Assembly: GCA_015680905.1 (NCBI GenBank)
Contig: CM027377.1
Span: forward strand, 8,890,501 to 8,954,500
Source of the DNA: Coptis chinensis
Taxonomy: Eukaryota > Streptophyta > Magnoliopsida > Ranunculales > Ranunculaceae
Length of the DNA stretch: 64,000 nucleotides
Direction of reading: 5' to 3'
This document shows positions 22,100-31,830 of the stretch, one piece after another. A program made the position numbers and the translations under genes. The first letter of the stretch is position 1; the number at the start of each line of letters is the position of its first letter. The notes under the pieces were generated by a model that was not told the DNA's origin, made no database searches, and was given only the letters and a program-made list of their open reading frames with translations.

Positions 22100-23080
22100 A
22101 TTGACCGAAAGTGGCTTAATCTTCATCAAACAAGGGGCCAAACAGTAGCGGCCAGCAAGTGGTGGCGGGCTGAACCGCGAACCCACTTGCAGATCTGATA
22201 TGGACTTCTGAGGTACCAAAACGCTTTAACCAAAATTTAGATTCGAGATATGATGGAACGGGGACCCGGCGGATCACATCCATCATTTTAGATACAGATG
22301 CCTCTTTGGCAAGAGGCGAGGTATGATGGTCTGCGGTGCATGATGTTCCCGGCCAGTCTTAAGGGTGGAGCTTCCGACTGGTACTATCGGTTGCCTTCGA
22401 AGAGTATAACCAATTTCCAAGAGTTAGAGCAGGCATTTGTTGACCACTTTATACATCAGAAAAGGAGGGTTGTGGACATCGCGGCCCTATTTAACGTCAG
22501 ACAAAGATCCGCGGAATCGGTCAGAGAGTACTTGTGTCGCTTCAAGGCAGAGACCCTAAAGGTAGAGAATCTGGATGAGAGGACGGCGGTAATAACATTC
22601 GAAAGGGGTCATGACTGAACGGCAGTTCACCAGTCCGTGGCAAAGAACGAGATAGCAACACTGCACGAGTTATATCCGAGGGTAGAGAAGTATATAAGAT
22701 ATGAAGACACCATGCAGAAGGAGTCGAAGAAAGGAGCCAAGGCAGTATCGGCGGTAGAGAAAGGGGGTGAACGCAGAAAGACCGAGGGAAATAGCCGAGG
22801 CGGGGAGAGGTACCGCGGACAGTCCTCGAGGCCAGAAAGAGGAAGGGAGATAGCGCGGAGAGAGCAAAGGGAGCGGAAGCCATACCGCGAGGTGGAGCAC
22901 ATCCCGTTGGTGAAACCATTGAGTGAGATACTTCCGCTGATTAAGAATGTGCAGGGATATGAAGGGCCGCGAACCATTCCGGTGGAAATGCCCAACAAGC
23001 CGTACTGTGAATATCACCAAGTGCGCAATCACGAAACCAATGATTGTTATGCCTTGAAATGGTTAGTCCGAGATTAATAG
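22100..23080 (+). pseudogene. gag: gag of the Tat-type element
   Basis: Gag forms the virus-like particle. The conserved retrotransposon-gag signature is seen as FPASLKGGASDWYYRLP (frame starting 22298), followed by AFVDHFIHQKRR and LFNVRQ..ESVREYLCRF. A second frame (22637-23077) carries an Arg/Glu-rich region and ends with KPYCEYHQVRNHETNDCY, a remnant of the zinc-knuckle-like segment of Tat Gags, and LKWLVRD before a stop. Upstream, DPADHIHHFRYR is readable in a different frame just before 22298. So there are at least two frameshifts and a TGA at ~22617. The related Gag at 41029-41865 keeps the same core intact. Minus-strand ORFs across 22542-23032 are shadows. Confidence 0.85.
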
Positions 23081-23289
23081 AAAGGGATCTTGAGGGAATT
23101 CGTGGGGAAAACCCAAACCGAGCCCGAGCCTGCGGGGACGGATATTGGGGACCATAAATGTTATCTTCGGTGAGGAAAGCCGAGAGTCACAATGCCCACC
23201 GGGATAAGGTTAGAAGGACGGCGAAGTATCCAAAGCAGGTCAATGAGACCCATAGCGGGCGAGAGATCTGAAGCAGATTCAATGAGCGG

Positions 23290-24081
23290 GAGGAGAAAAT
23301 CACGCTCTCCAAGGCAGACCTCCGAGGTGTGGATACGCCACCGACGAGGATCGTTTATTACAAATGGCGATGGGCAATTATGTGGTCAAAAGGGTCCGAT
23401 AGACGGGCGGTAGCGCCGTGGATCCGCTATTGAGGAGCTCTTGAGGAGATGGGGATCGACCCGGGCAACCGAGGCCTCCGGACAAATTTATATGGATTGG
23501 GTTTTAGACTTTGGTCCCTACGCGCGATAGTTGGTTTATTAGACTTTGGTCCGAAAAGCTTGAATATTAGACTTTAGTCCTAGTTACGTTTGTTTACCGT
23601 TAGTTACCGCGGTCAAACTCACATATAAGCGCATTGACCCGCGTTGTTGATCGTTAGTCAACCGAGTTGACTAACGGTGAACAAACAGAACTAGGACTAA
23701 AGTCTAATATTTAAGCTTTTCTGGATCAAAGTCTAATAAACTAACTATGCGTAGGACCAAAGTCTAAAAAGCCCATATGGATTCAATGGGAGTGTGACAG
23801 AGCCTATGGGAGAACTTCTGCTGCCGGTAACAACGGGGCCCGTGACAGTATTCTCAAGGTTCATGGTGGTCGACTCCAATTCCCAATACAACGCAATCTT
23901 GGGAAAGAGATGGATACACAAGATGAGGGCGGTGCCGTCGACTTACTATCAAGTTATCCGATTCCCCACCCCCAACGGAACATATGAGGTCCATGGGAGA
24001 TCGGGTGGCATCCAAGAATCCGCCACCGAATACAATCAAGAGGATGGCCCGCGGACCAGAAGAGGAGTCGACGAGCTCTAG
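23290..24081 (+). pseudogene. Retropepsin-type protease, interrupted by a MITE
   Basis: The N-terminal part (23290-23460) shows SKADLRGVDTP and, past a frame change, a degenerate active-site segment (GGSAVDPL-like, where the family has D-T/G-G-S-S). The C-terminal part is the frame 23794-24081 with TEPMGELLLPVTTG, FMVVDSNSQYNAILGKRW and AVPSTYYQVIRFPT, typical of the protease/RT linker in plant gypsy elements. A 276-bp MITE with its own 9-bp TSD sits between them at 23499-23774, exactly within the codons of the conserved LYGF motif. Confidence 0.8.
23499..23774. mobile_element. MULE-type MITE inside the protease gene, 276 bp
   Basis: The TIRs gggttttagactttggtcc and ggaccaaagtctaaaaagccc are inverted. 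The 9-bp TSD atatggatt lies at 23490-23498 and 23775-23783. The subterminal repeat attagacttt.gtcc is reiterated on both arms (23539, 23567, 23690, 23725). Non-coding. It moved after the host retrotransposon had inserted. Confidence 0.92.
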
Positions 24082-24115
24082 GAGGAGGCTGGCATAGCAA
24101 TTACAGTGCGGGGCC

Positions 24116-26200
24116 GTGGAGGAGGGAGGGGAGGTCGAGGAGGATCCCAAGACTTTAGATGAGATAGAGATAGTAAACTTGGGAGAGGGCGAGGAGGAAA
24201 AGTTCACATCGATAGGGTCGAGTCTTACAGAAGAATGGAAGGATAAGTTGGTCCAATGCTTGATGAGGAACAGAGACGTCTTTGCGTGGGGGATAGAGGA
24301 TGTCACTGGGTTAGATCCGGAGTTTGCGTGTCATCGCTTGCACATTAGGGAGGATGCGAAGCTAGTAAGACAGAAGATGAGAAGCATGAGGCCCAAATAT
24401 GCGATGAATCCGGTGAAGGTGTGGCGAGGCTAAAGGGTGCGGGGGATAATAAGGGGAGGTGGAGTTCACGAGGTCGGTTGTCTAATGTGGTCACGCGGTG
24501 CGAAGAAAAATGGAAAGGTACGGTGTGTGGACTTCCACGGACGTAAATTCAGAATGTCCGGCGACGTTATCCAATGCCGCGAGTGGATGAGTTGGTAGAC
24601 AGGACGGCGGGGTTTAGCTTCTTCTCGTTTATGGATGCATCTATGGGGTACAATCAGGTGGCAATGTATGGGCCTGATCAGGAAAAAACGGCCTTCATAG
24701 TAGAGGGGGGCACATACTGCTATACCAAAATGCCATTTGGATTGAAAAATACGGGGGCCACCTTCCAGCGCTTGGGGGAGAAGATGTTTGAGGGCAAGAT
24801 CCGAAAGGGCATTGAGGTATACATTGATGATATGGTGGAGAAGAGTATGTCCGAACAGGAGCACTTGGAAGGGTTGGAGGAGACATTTCAGATACTACGA
24901 ACGCACAACTTGAAACTCAACCCCGAAAAGTGTACGTTTGGAGTCACCACAGGAAAATTTCTAGGGTATATTGTGACACAGCGAGGTATAGAGGCCAACC
25001 CAGAGCAAATAAGATCGTTGGTGGAGATGCCATCACCCAAGACAGTGAAGGAGGTGCAACGGGTTTTTGGAAGGGTCGGCTCTCAAACGAGTTCATATCA
25101 AAATCATCCGACAAATGTAGGCGGTATGCCGCATTTACTCACCGAGAAACACCACAGATTTCAGATGGACCGCAGAGTGTGAGCGGGCATTTCGAGGTCT
25201 TAAAAGGTATTTAGAAGGTATGCCGCTGTTGTCGCTGATTCAAGAGGGAGAAAAATTGTATTTATACACGGGGTCACAGATTATGCAATCACCGGTCCTC
25301 GCTCGAGTAGTGGATAAGATAGAAAGGCCGGTATACTTCCGAGTAAGACGTTGTTGGATGCAAAACCAGATCTGATCGGGTGGAGAAATACCCCTCGCCT
25401 TGATATTTTCAGCTCTCCGGCTGAAGCCCCATTTTGAAGCCCACGCAGCGATCGTGGTCACGAACTTGCCTCCGGCGGGCTTTGAGAGCGAGAGAAGCCG
25501 AAGAATGCTGAAATGGGCCGTGATGCTAAGTTCATTATGACATCCGAAGATCGGTGAGAACGGCGGAGAAGGCCGAGCGATGCGGAGTTCTTAGCGAGTT
25601 TCCGCAGAGGGATCCTACATGGGGGGAGATGGTTTTGGAACCGAAAAGGAAGAGGAGCTGGATAGCTTGAACCCTTAGGGACGAACCAAACGGTTGGAGA
25701 GTGTTTGCGGATGGGTCAACCGACGGATCTTGGCAAAATGAATTGGTGTAGTATTGGTCACGCCATAACAACAATGAGCTAGAGCTAACAATGAAATTGG
25801 TTTCGCGAAAGATCCAACAACGGCTGGAGTATGAGGCGGTAATCGCCCGGCATGAGAATGGCGAGGGGCACGGGGTAAAGGAACTTCATTTGTATACTCG
25901 ACTCAATTTGGTAGTATGCCAGGTGAATGGAGGGTTTACGGCGAGGTGCCCCAGGATGGCGAGATATTTGGGAGCCTTGCGAAGCTGGGCGTCGAGGTTC
26001 ACAAAAATCCGCTTTGTACATTTGAATCGAGGGGAGAATCGCCACGCCAGACGCCTGAGTATGTAGCGGCAGCCATGCCGAGGTCCGAGGAAAGGACCCT
26101 CCAAGTAAAGAAGTTGGACAGGCCGAGTGTCGAGGAAGCATGGGGAGTGATGAACACCGCGGAGGGTGACGATGGATGGATAATGCCAATCAAGCGGTTT
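24116..26200 (+). pseudogene. pol: Reverse transcriptase-RNase H of the Tat-type element
   Basis: RT copies the element RNA; RNase H removes the template. The frame 24116-24433 supplies the pre-RT linker (FAWGIEDVTGLDP). The frame 24574-25182 gives the RT core with FMDASMGYNQV (catalytic Asp, residue 21), TKMPFGLKNTGATFQR and VYIDD (residues 82-86; codons 24817-24831), then LNPEKCTFGV and GKFLGYIVTQRGIEANPEQI. Between the two frames is a broken stretch of ~140 bp. RNase H is fragmentary: WRVFADGSTDGSW (first acidic residue) is readable near 25690, and later pieces at 25791-26189 include MARYLGALRSWASRF. Several frameshifts and stops separate the pieces, so the enzyme is not expressed whole as written. 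Confidence 0.88.
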
Positions 26201-26379
26201 TGGCCAGGGGTGAGGGATTTGCCCCGCAGAAAAGACGAAAAGTCGAAATGGACATCACGAAGATACATATTGGTGGGAGGGGAATTATATCGGAGGAATT
26301 TCAATGGACCTTTGTTAAGATGCTTGGGGCGAAATGGGCTCAAGGTGCTGATGAGTTACACGAAGGGGGACCGGGAGCC

Positions 26380-27420
26380 ACCTTCGGCGGCAGAAGCGGA
26401 CAACGGTACATAGGTTCTTTCGACAAAAGGCTACTTCGGCCTCACATGAAAAGAGACGCCGTAGAATTCGCCAAAAAATGTGAGAAGTGCCAAAGGTTTT
26501 CTCAGTTGATATTGGCCCCAGCAGAGCCGCTGCACAGTGTGTCTAGCCCGTGGCCGTTCGCGATGTGGGCCCTTGACATAGTGGGACCGCTGCCCGTGGC
26601 GCTCAAGCGGTAAAAAGGAGATTCTTATTGGCCGCGACGGACTATTTTACAAAGTGGATCGAAGCGGTGCCATTGCAGCAGGTAAAAGAGGTGCAAGTGA
26701 TCAAGTTCTTGTGGGAAAACATCATATGTCGTTTCGGGGTGCCCTATACTATCATTGCGGATAATGGAACCCAGTTCACGGGATCAAGGGTTAAGAATTT
26801 TCTGCAAACATATCATATCAAACAGGGGTTCTCGGCCCCCTACAACCCTGAGGGGAACGGGCAAGCAGAGTCCTCTAACAAAACCATACTTAACAATCTC
26901 AAGAGCAAACTGGAGGGCAAGAAGGGGACCTAGGCCGACGAACTAAATTGGGCGCTTTGGGCGTATCGGACAACCCCGCGGACCTCGACCAAGGAGACCC
27001 CTTTTGCATTGGCGTATGGAGTAGAGGCCGTGATACCGACGGAAATGGTGGCAGCAACCACTAGGACCGCGGCTGTAAATGATGGATCAAACTGGGGCAT
27101 CATAGCCAGAGACATGAATCTAGCGGAAGAGAGGAGGGACACTGCGCGCGTCAAACTGGAAGAATATCAGCGCCGTCTGCAAAAAAGCGACAACAAGAAA
27201 TTGAGAGTGAGAAAATTTATGGTGGGAGACAAGGTACTTAGGCGAGTGACACCCAGCACCAAGAAGGCCAGCGAAGGGAAATTGGGTCCGACCTGGGAAG
27301 GGCCATACGTGGTGGTCGAGGTGGGGGGAACAGGCACTTACAGGTTACAAACTGTGGAGGGCACAGCTGTGGATAGGCCGTAGAATGTAAGGTTGCTAAA
27401 AAAATTTCACGAATAGATGT
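26380..27420 (+). pseudogene. Integrase of the Tat-type element
   Basis: Integrase inserts the cDNA. The zinc-binding part is seen as RPHMKRDAVEFAKKCEKCQR (H..CxxC). The catalytic core has WALDIVGPLP (first Asp), IIADNGTQFTG (second Asp) and NGQAESSNKT (Glu); the last two acidic residues are 35 residues apart, the exact D35E spacing. Then YRTTPRTSTKETPF and a C-terminal part with WEGPYVVVEV. A stop just before 26628 and a TAG at ~26931 (in place of an expected Trp codon) interrupt an otherwise good frame up to 27383. No chromodomain follows, in keeping with the Tat lineage. Confidence 0.9.
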
Positions 27421-27971
27421 AATGGAAGAAATGGGGAATGATGTGAGCTATCTGTACATATATAAAACCGTAGCACTTTTGAGTTAAATATTATTGCTTG
27501 AGTTTTCATTGCCCCTCAGAGTGAAGGGAAGGGAGGGGGTGATCCCTCCAAGGACAAGAGGTCCAAACTTTAGTGAGGCACAACTAAGTGCCTCGCGAAG
27601 ATGAAGTTCCCCTGATCGTCGGGGTGAGAGGAGTTGCCCGGACCTATGTGGGATAAAGGCTTAACGGAAGCAAAGAGGCTTCCACATACCAGAAAGCAGA
27701 AGTGCCCGCCAGATTTAGAGAGGGCGGAGGCCTGGTCTGGGCGTGGGGCAAGCAAATCAAACATTCCCAACCAATGGGGGCGAATACACTAATAGGGTCC
27801 TGTTATTGCTCATACACGAGTAAGAGTATCAACAGAAACACTCCAGACAAACAAACATAGCATAATATAAACATCCCAACAAGAGGGGGTGGAAAGACAG
27901 CAAACGGTAGCAAAAATAGTGTTACAAAGTAGCATCAAAGGAAGCCTGGCGGTGGCAAAAACAAGCTAATT
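27421..27971. other. 3' untranslated region between integrase and antisense gene
   Basis: No ORF on the plus strand of note. Minus-strand frame 27570-27770 has no recognised domain and lies beyond the stop of the antisense gene. Confidence 0.5.
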
Positions 27972-28537
27972 TCAAGCCGCAGTGCTTTCGCGGATCACGG
28001 ACTCGGCGGCCTCGGCTATAATTTCATCCGCCGCCTCATCTATCGCCCCAGAGACCAGCTCAGCGACATCTTGTATGGCAGGAGGGGAGTCCGGGATGGG
28101 CACAGAGACCTCGGGTAGGGGAGCAGCGGCAGGGGCTTCGGGAAGGAGACGACCCTCTTTGGTGAGCCGGTCAAATTCCTCCTTGACCTTCTTGGCCACC
28201 CTCCTTTTCGCCCGGCCCGAAGTCGTCCTCCGAGCTCGTCCATATCGGGCTTGTTGATTCGGAGAGCCGATACCTCCTCTTGATGCTTCGGGAGAGGTGT
28301 CCAGAGCGGTGGTGCCTTCGCTTGGAGGGGTCTCGCTGGCTGCTCAGCGTCGTTAACCTTGTCCATGTAAGCAAGGTGGGCGGCTGAATTCAACTTTAAG
28401 CTCATCCCGGGCCCCGAGAGCTTGTCCATGTCCGCGCGCAGACTTATCCTTTTCCAGCCGGGCGACCTCCTTGTCGATTCATCGATCCGCCGGCAACGCA
28501 AGAGGCCGCGGATCATGAAGGAGATATCCAAACTCAT

Positions 28538-28610
28538 CTGTGGAAGAGAACAGAAGTTAGAATACTCAGAGAAAGGGAAGGGAGATACTTGAGTGAAAAG
28601 AGAGGTTTAC
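28538..28610 (-). other. Probable intron of the antisense gene, 73 bp
   Basis: On the minus strand gagaag|gtaaacctct opens it and tctcttccacag|atgag closes it. The interior is pyrimidine-rich, as expected before a 3' splice site. Confidence 0.65.
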
Positions 28611-29295
28611 CTTCTCCCAGCCAGTGTAGAACGAAGTCCGGTGAGACTCAAAGGTGCCACCCTCAGCGTATGCCATGTCTTTGGGGAGATGAGACCCAAA
28701 GAATAGGGAGGAAGCCACAGCTGGATTTTCCAAGGCAGAGTCGTTGATGGTTAGATGGCGGTTGCGAAGTTTGAAAGCGGGGCAGAATGGAGGAACGGGC
28801 CCTGCGGCCCCGCTTTCCGATCCGGCCCACCTCTTTCCCCGGCGCGCCATCACCTGAGAAGCGCGGGTAGGTAGGGAGGCGTTTGTAGCTGGGGGACCCT
28901 CTTCGGGAGCCGAGGGCCGTGAACGTTTGGAGGCGGGGGGAGGAGAGGAGTGAGCAGCGGCAAGGTGGGCAGTAATGGGGACGACATCCTCGTCCCGTCG
29001 CCGAAAAAAGTTTGCGTTTGTTGGCACCCATGTCTGAGTCTTGAGAGGCGGTGGAAGGGGAATGAGAGGATGAGTATTGGTCTTCCCAAGTGGTCAGGGA
29101 TCGGTAAGGAGTAGGGGCTGCGGAGGGAGAAGGGTTCTTCTGAAAGGGACTTGGGGCCGGAGTGGGGGTTTCGTGGTATGGCGTTTTACCTTAGTGGGTG
29201 GATTGTCCGCGTGGTTTTCTTTCTTTGGGAGGAGGAGGACGGAAAAGTGGGGGCGCAGTATTTCCCTATGGATTTCAGTTCAGGATTGAACAATA

Positions 29296-29867
29296 GGGGA
29301 GTGGCGGTGGTAGGGTCAATCCCAAGTATCACGGCTGGCGAGGTCAGTCCCAGTCGCTAATTTTCCGGAAGGTGGTGGAGGAAATGTGGTCGTAAAGGTC
29401 GCGACTTTGAGTCGGGGCCAACCTGAAAAAGAGAGCCGTCAAGTCAGTTGAGAAAACAAAAGATATACATCAAGGGGTGAAGATAAAGAGAGAGACTCAC
29501 CACTAAGAAGAAAAGCCAAGTGGTTAAGATTCAGTTCGGATGGAAGATCTGCGGAGAGGAAGTTGCCTGAGATATAAATAGGGTAGTGCGGTAGTAGGGT
29601 CAATCCCAAGTATCACGGCCTGAGCAGGTCCCAGGTCGCGAATTTTCTGGAAGGTGGTGGAGGAAATGTGGTCGTAAGGTCGCGACTTTGAGTGGAACCC
29701 AAAAAAAGAGAGCCGTCAAGTCGGTTGAAAAACAAAAGATATACATCAAAGGGTGAAGATAAAGAGAGAGACTCACCACTAGGAAGAAAAGCCAAGTGGT
29801 TAAGATTCGGTTCGGATGGAAGATCTGCGGAGAGGAAGTTGCCCGAGATATAAATAGGGTAGTGGTG
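29296..29867. repeat. ~290-bp tandem duplication inside the antisense gene
   Basis: The block containing gtagggtcaatcccaagtat, aaggtggtggaggaaatgtg, gagagccgtcaagtc and gttcggatggaagatctgcg occurs twice, from ~29308 and ~29593. The duplicated unit spans an exon/intron boundary, so both copies hold a version of the 78-bp intron. Confidence 0.9.
29423..29500 (-). other. Probable intron of the antisense gene, 78 bp
   Basis: On the minus strand cttagtg|gtgagtctct opens and ggctctctttttcag|gttgg closes. In the duplicated copy (~29707-29777) the donor gtgagtctct is kept but the acceptor CAG is lost (…tctttttttgggttcc). Confidence 0.65.
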
Positions 29868-30727
29868 CCCGCAGTTTGTCGGAGGAAGTGATCACGAAAG
29901 AATAAAGTGGCTTTTCTAGGGCGGACACAGAAGGAGTGATAGCCGACACCGACCTCCTTGGTGCTCTTCTTAATGAAGAAATGAGCGGTCATGTCGCGAA
30001 CCGTTATCTTGGGTACTTCAGAACGGTTGTAGTGGTTCGCGGCATACATGACCCTCAAGAAGTTGCCGATGCCTTGGCAAGGGGGGATTTTAAAGTGAGT
30101 GCACACCTCGACATCGAGACGGGTGAGGGGCAAACGCAGGCCGGCGACAATTTGTCCTACTGTGGCCACAAGGCACCCCAGCCTGTAGGGAACTAGATAG
30201 GGGAAGTGAGTTAGGTCAGGCACATGTTCTAGGATGACGTCAGTGGGTATCCCATAAGCCGCTTTGACAGCCTCAAGATTAGGTCTACGGCCGCGCGGTG
30301 GAGGTGGCGGGAGGGTAAAAGCTTGTCTAGAGGTTGAAGGGGCCTCGGTCTGGTCGGGGAGAGGGGGGAAGCACGGCTACGGGACTGGGAAGAGGAAGAG
30401 GTGGCGGATCTCGCTGCCGACATCATGGTCGGGGTGGAAGACAATCAGTCACAACAATGCGGAGAAAGAAGGAAAAATGAACAGACTATAACGCCAAGAA
30501 CAAAGGAGAAAATGCATGATATAGCAATTAAAGGGAGCTAGAGAGAAGAGAAAACCAACCCGAGGTAAGAGGAAAAGCGGCGGAGTAAGAATTTCCACAG
30601 AGGAAACCGGAGAAGACGACCGTGAGAGCAACCGTCTTTGGAAAACAAGAAGAAAGGTAGAAGGAGAGGTTGGAGGAACTGAAAGGCAAGAGAAAAGCTA
30701 AGTGAGAGAGGAAAAATCGAAGCGGGC

Positions 30728-30735
30728 TTTTATAA
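30728..30735 (-). promoter_or_regulatory. TATA box for the antisense gene
   Basis: TATAAAAG on the minus strand, in a GC-rich setting, ~290-310 bp upstream of the antisense start codons. Position and match are good; activity is inferred. Confidence 0.5.
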
Positions 30736-30945
30736 GAGGAGGGGGTAAAAGGTAATTTGAGGGGAGCTGAAATCGAGGGGACACCAAAAGGAACCAGCCC
30801 ATGAAGGGCGGCGTGGATGCACAAGAAATGAGAGGCGTCATTTCAAATCATGGGGAACTCGTGAATCCGGTGAAAAGGAAGACGGAAGGCTACGGTTGAA
30901 AAGGAATGTAGAGAACTCTCGACTCCCCGACATACTATCGCGGAC

Positions 30946-30959
30946 TCGAGAGGGGCATC
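30946..30959 (+). promoter_or_regulatory. Polypurine tract
   Basis: The run gagaggggcatc ends directly at the 3' LTR start (tgtagtgg at 30960). It would prime plus-strand DNA synthesis. Confidence 0.7.
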
Positions 30960-31295
30960 TGTAGTGGCGCGTGGATGTATCAACGGAATAGGAATAGTGA
31001 GTTGGGCGAATCGGTAACCCGAAGTCGCGATCCACCGATCGAGTGACAAAGATGGGGTCGCATCTGAAAACCCTACACATGGAGCTAAGAGGACCGCGAG
31101 ATGGAGAGACAGGTGGAGGGCCATGATGGATGGAAAGAAAGGTATAAAGGGGAATAGTGGGTGAGAGAGGGGGGGGGCGGATTCATTAACCTAAAGGGAG
31201 GAGAGACCTAAGAGAGAGGGGGGAGTGAGAAAGCTGAAGGATGGAATAGTGTGTAAGGGTCAGGAAATAGGCTCATAAGAGAAAAAGTTGTAACA
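30960..31295 (+). repeat. 3' LTR of the Tat-type element
   Basis: 336 bp, tgtagtgg... to ...gttgtaaca, followed by TSD ataac. From ~31071 on it is nearly identical to the 5' LTR; upstream of that the two diverge strongly. Confidence 0.93.
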
Positions 31296-31604
31296 ATAAC
31301 TCCATCACACGTAAAATCAATATTTTACTTTGCTTGCTAATTATCTCGTTTACTCATTTATTAAAAGACACAACCCAACTTTTAGTTTCTACTCCACGAT
31401 TTGCACTTCACACATTTGCCAAATCACACATATCTGTGTGCCTCACTCACACCGAGTACCACTACAAGACATATGTCCCAAGCGGGGATATCGCTTCCAG
31501 AAAACATATATTCATCTTGTAAACTCGTAACTTGTGAGTCACATCCATCTCTGGGCTTTCCATACACATAATCACAAAGCCTCCTTTGGGCATAACAAAA
31601 TATC

Positions 31605-31830
31605 AGGTCATTCATGGCACATTCAATGAATATCTTGGGTCATTCCCACCACATTCAAGGAATACCCATCATAATACTAGCAGGTCATTCATGACACATT
31701 CAATAAATATCTTAGGTCATTCCCGCCATATTCAAGGAATACCCATCATAACACTAACAAGTCATTCATGGCACATTCAATGAATACCTTTGGTCATTCC
31801 CGCCACATTTAAGGAATACATACCTATATT
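31605..31830 (+). repeat. Three-copy tandem repeat, ~77-bp unit
   Basis: The unit ggtcattcatgrcacattca..aatatcttrggtcattcccrccaca/tattcaaggaatacccatcata is repeated about three times in the non-coding right part of the outer insertion. Confidence 0.9.

Larger units (their letters stand above)
27972..30444 (-). pseudogene. Antisense gene in the Tat-type element (PF04195-like, with introns)
   Basis: A leftward gene opposite to the retrotransposon. Start: Met codons near 30423-30444 opening a Ser/Arg-rich segment (SAARSATSSSSQSRSR). After one frameshift (~30300) comes the conserved part: AVKAAYGIPTDVIL, HVPDLTHFPYLVPYRLG, AGLRLPLTRLDVEVCTHFKI, ITVRDMTAHFFIKKS. This order matches the 'putative gypsy type transposon' domain (PF04195) of plant antisense ORFs. 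Further exons encode Ala/Pro-rich sequence and a C-terminal coiled-coil-like stretch ending VIRESTAA then TGA at ~27972. Splice signals for two introns are visible (29500-29423; 28610-28538). An upstream TATA box is at ~30735. Function unknown; a duplicated segment and frameshifts suggest this copy is damaged. Confidence 0.75.
21412..31295 (+). mobile_element. Complete Tat-type Ty3/gypsy retrotransposon, 9,884 bp
   Basis: Two direct LTRs (21412-21756 and 30960-31295) are flanked by the perfect 5-bp TSD ataac (21407-21411 and 31296-31300). Order inside: tRNA primer site, gag, protease, RT-RNaseH, integrase, then a 3.5-kb 3' region with an antisense gene, a polypurine tract and the 3' LTR. PR-RT-RH-INT order is Ty3/gypsy. 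The long 3' region with an antisense ORF and absence of a chromodomain fit the plant Tat lineage (Ogre/Retand relatives). Stops and frameshifts occur in all coding parts, and a 276-bp MITE interrupts the protease, so the copy is not autonomous. It is much more GC-rich than the sequence around it. Confidence 0.93.

Noticed and set aside
22542-23032. Long minus-strand ORFs opposite gag
   Set aside because: Composition is Ser/Leu/Pro-rich without a domain, exactly opposite a recognisable gag. They are shadow frames of a GC-rich coding strand.
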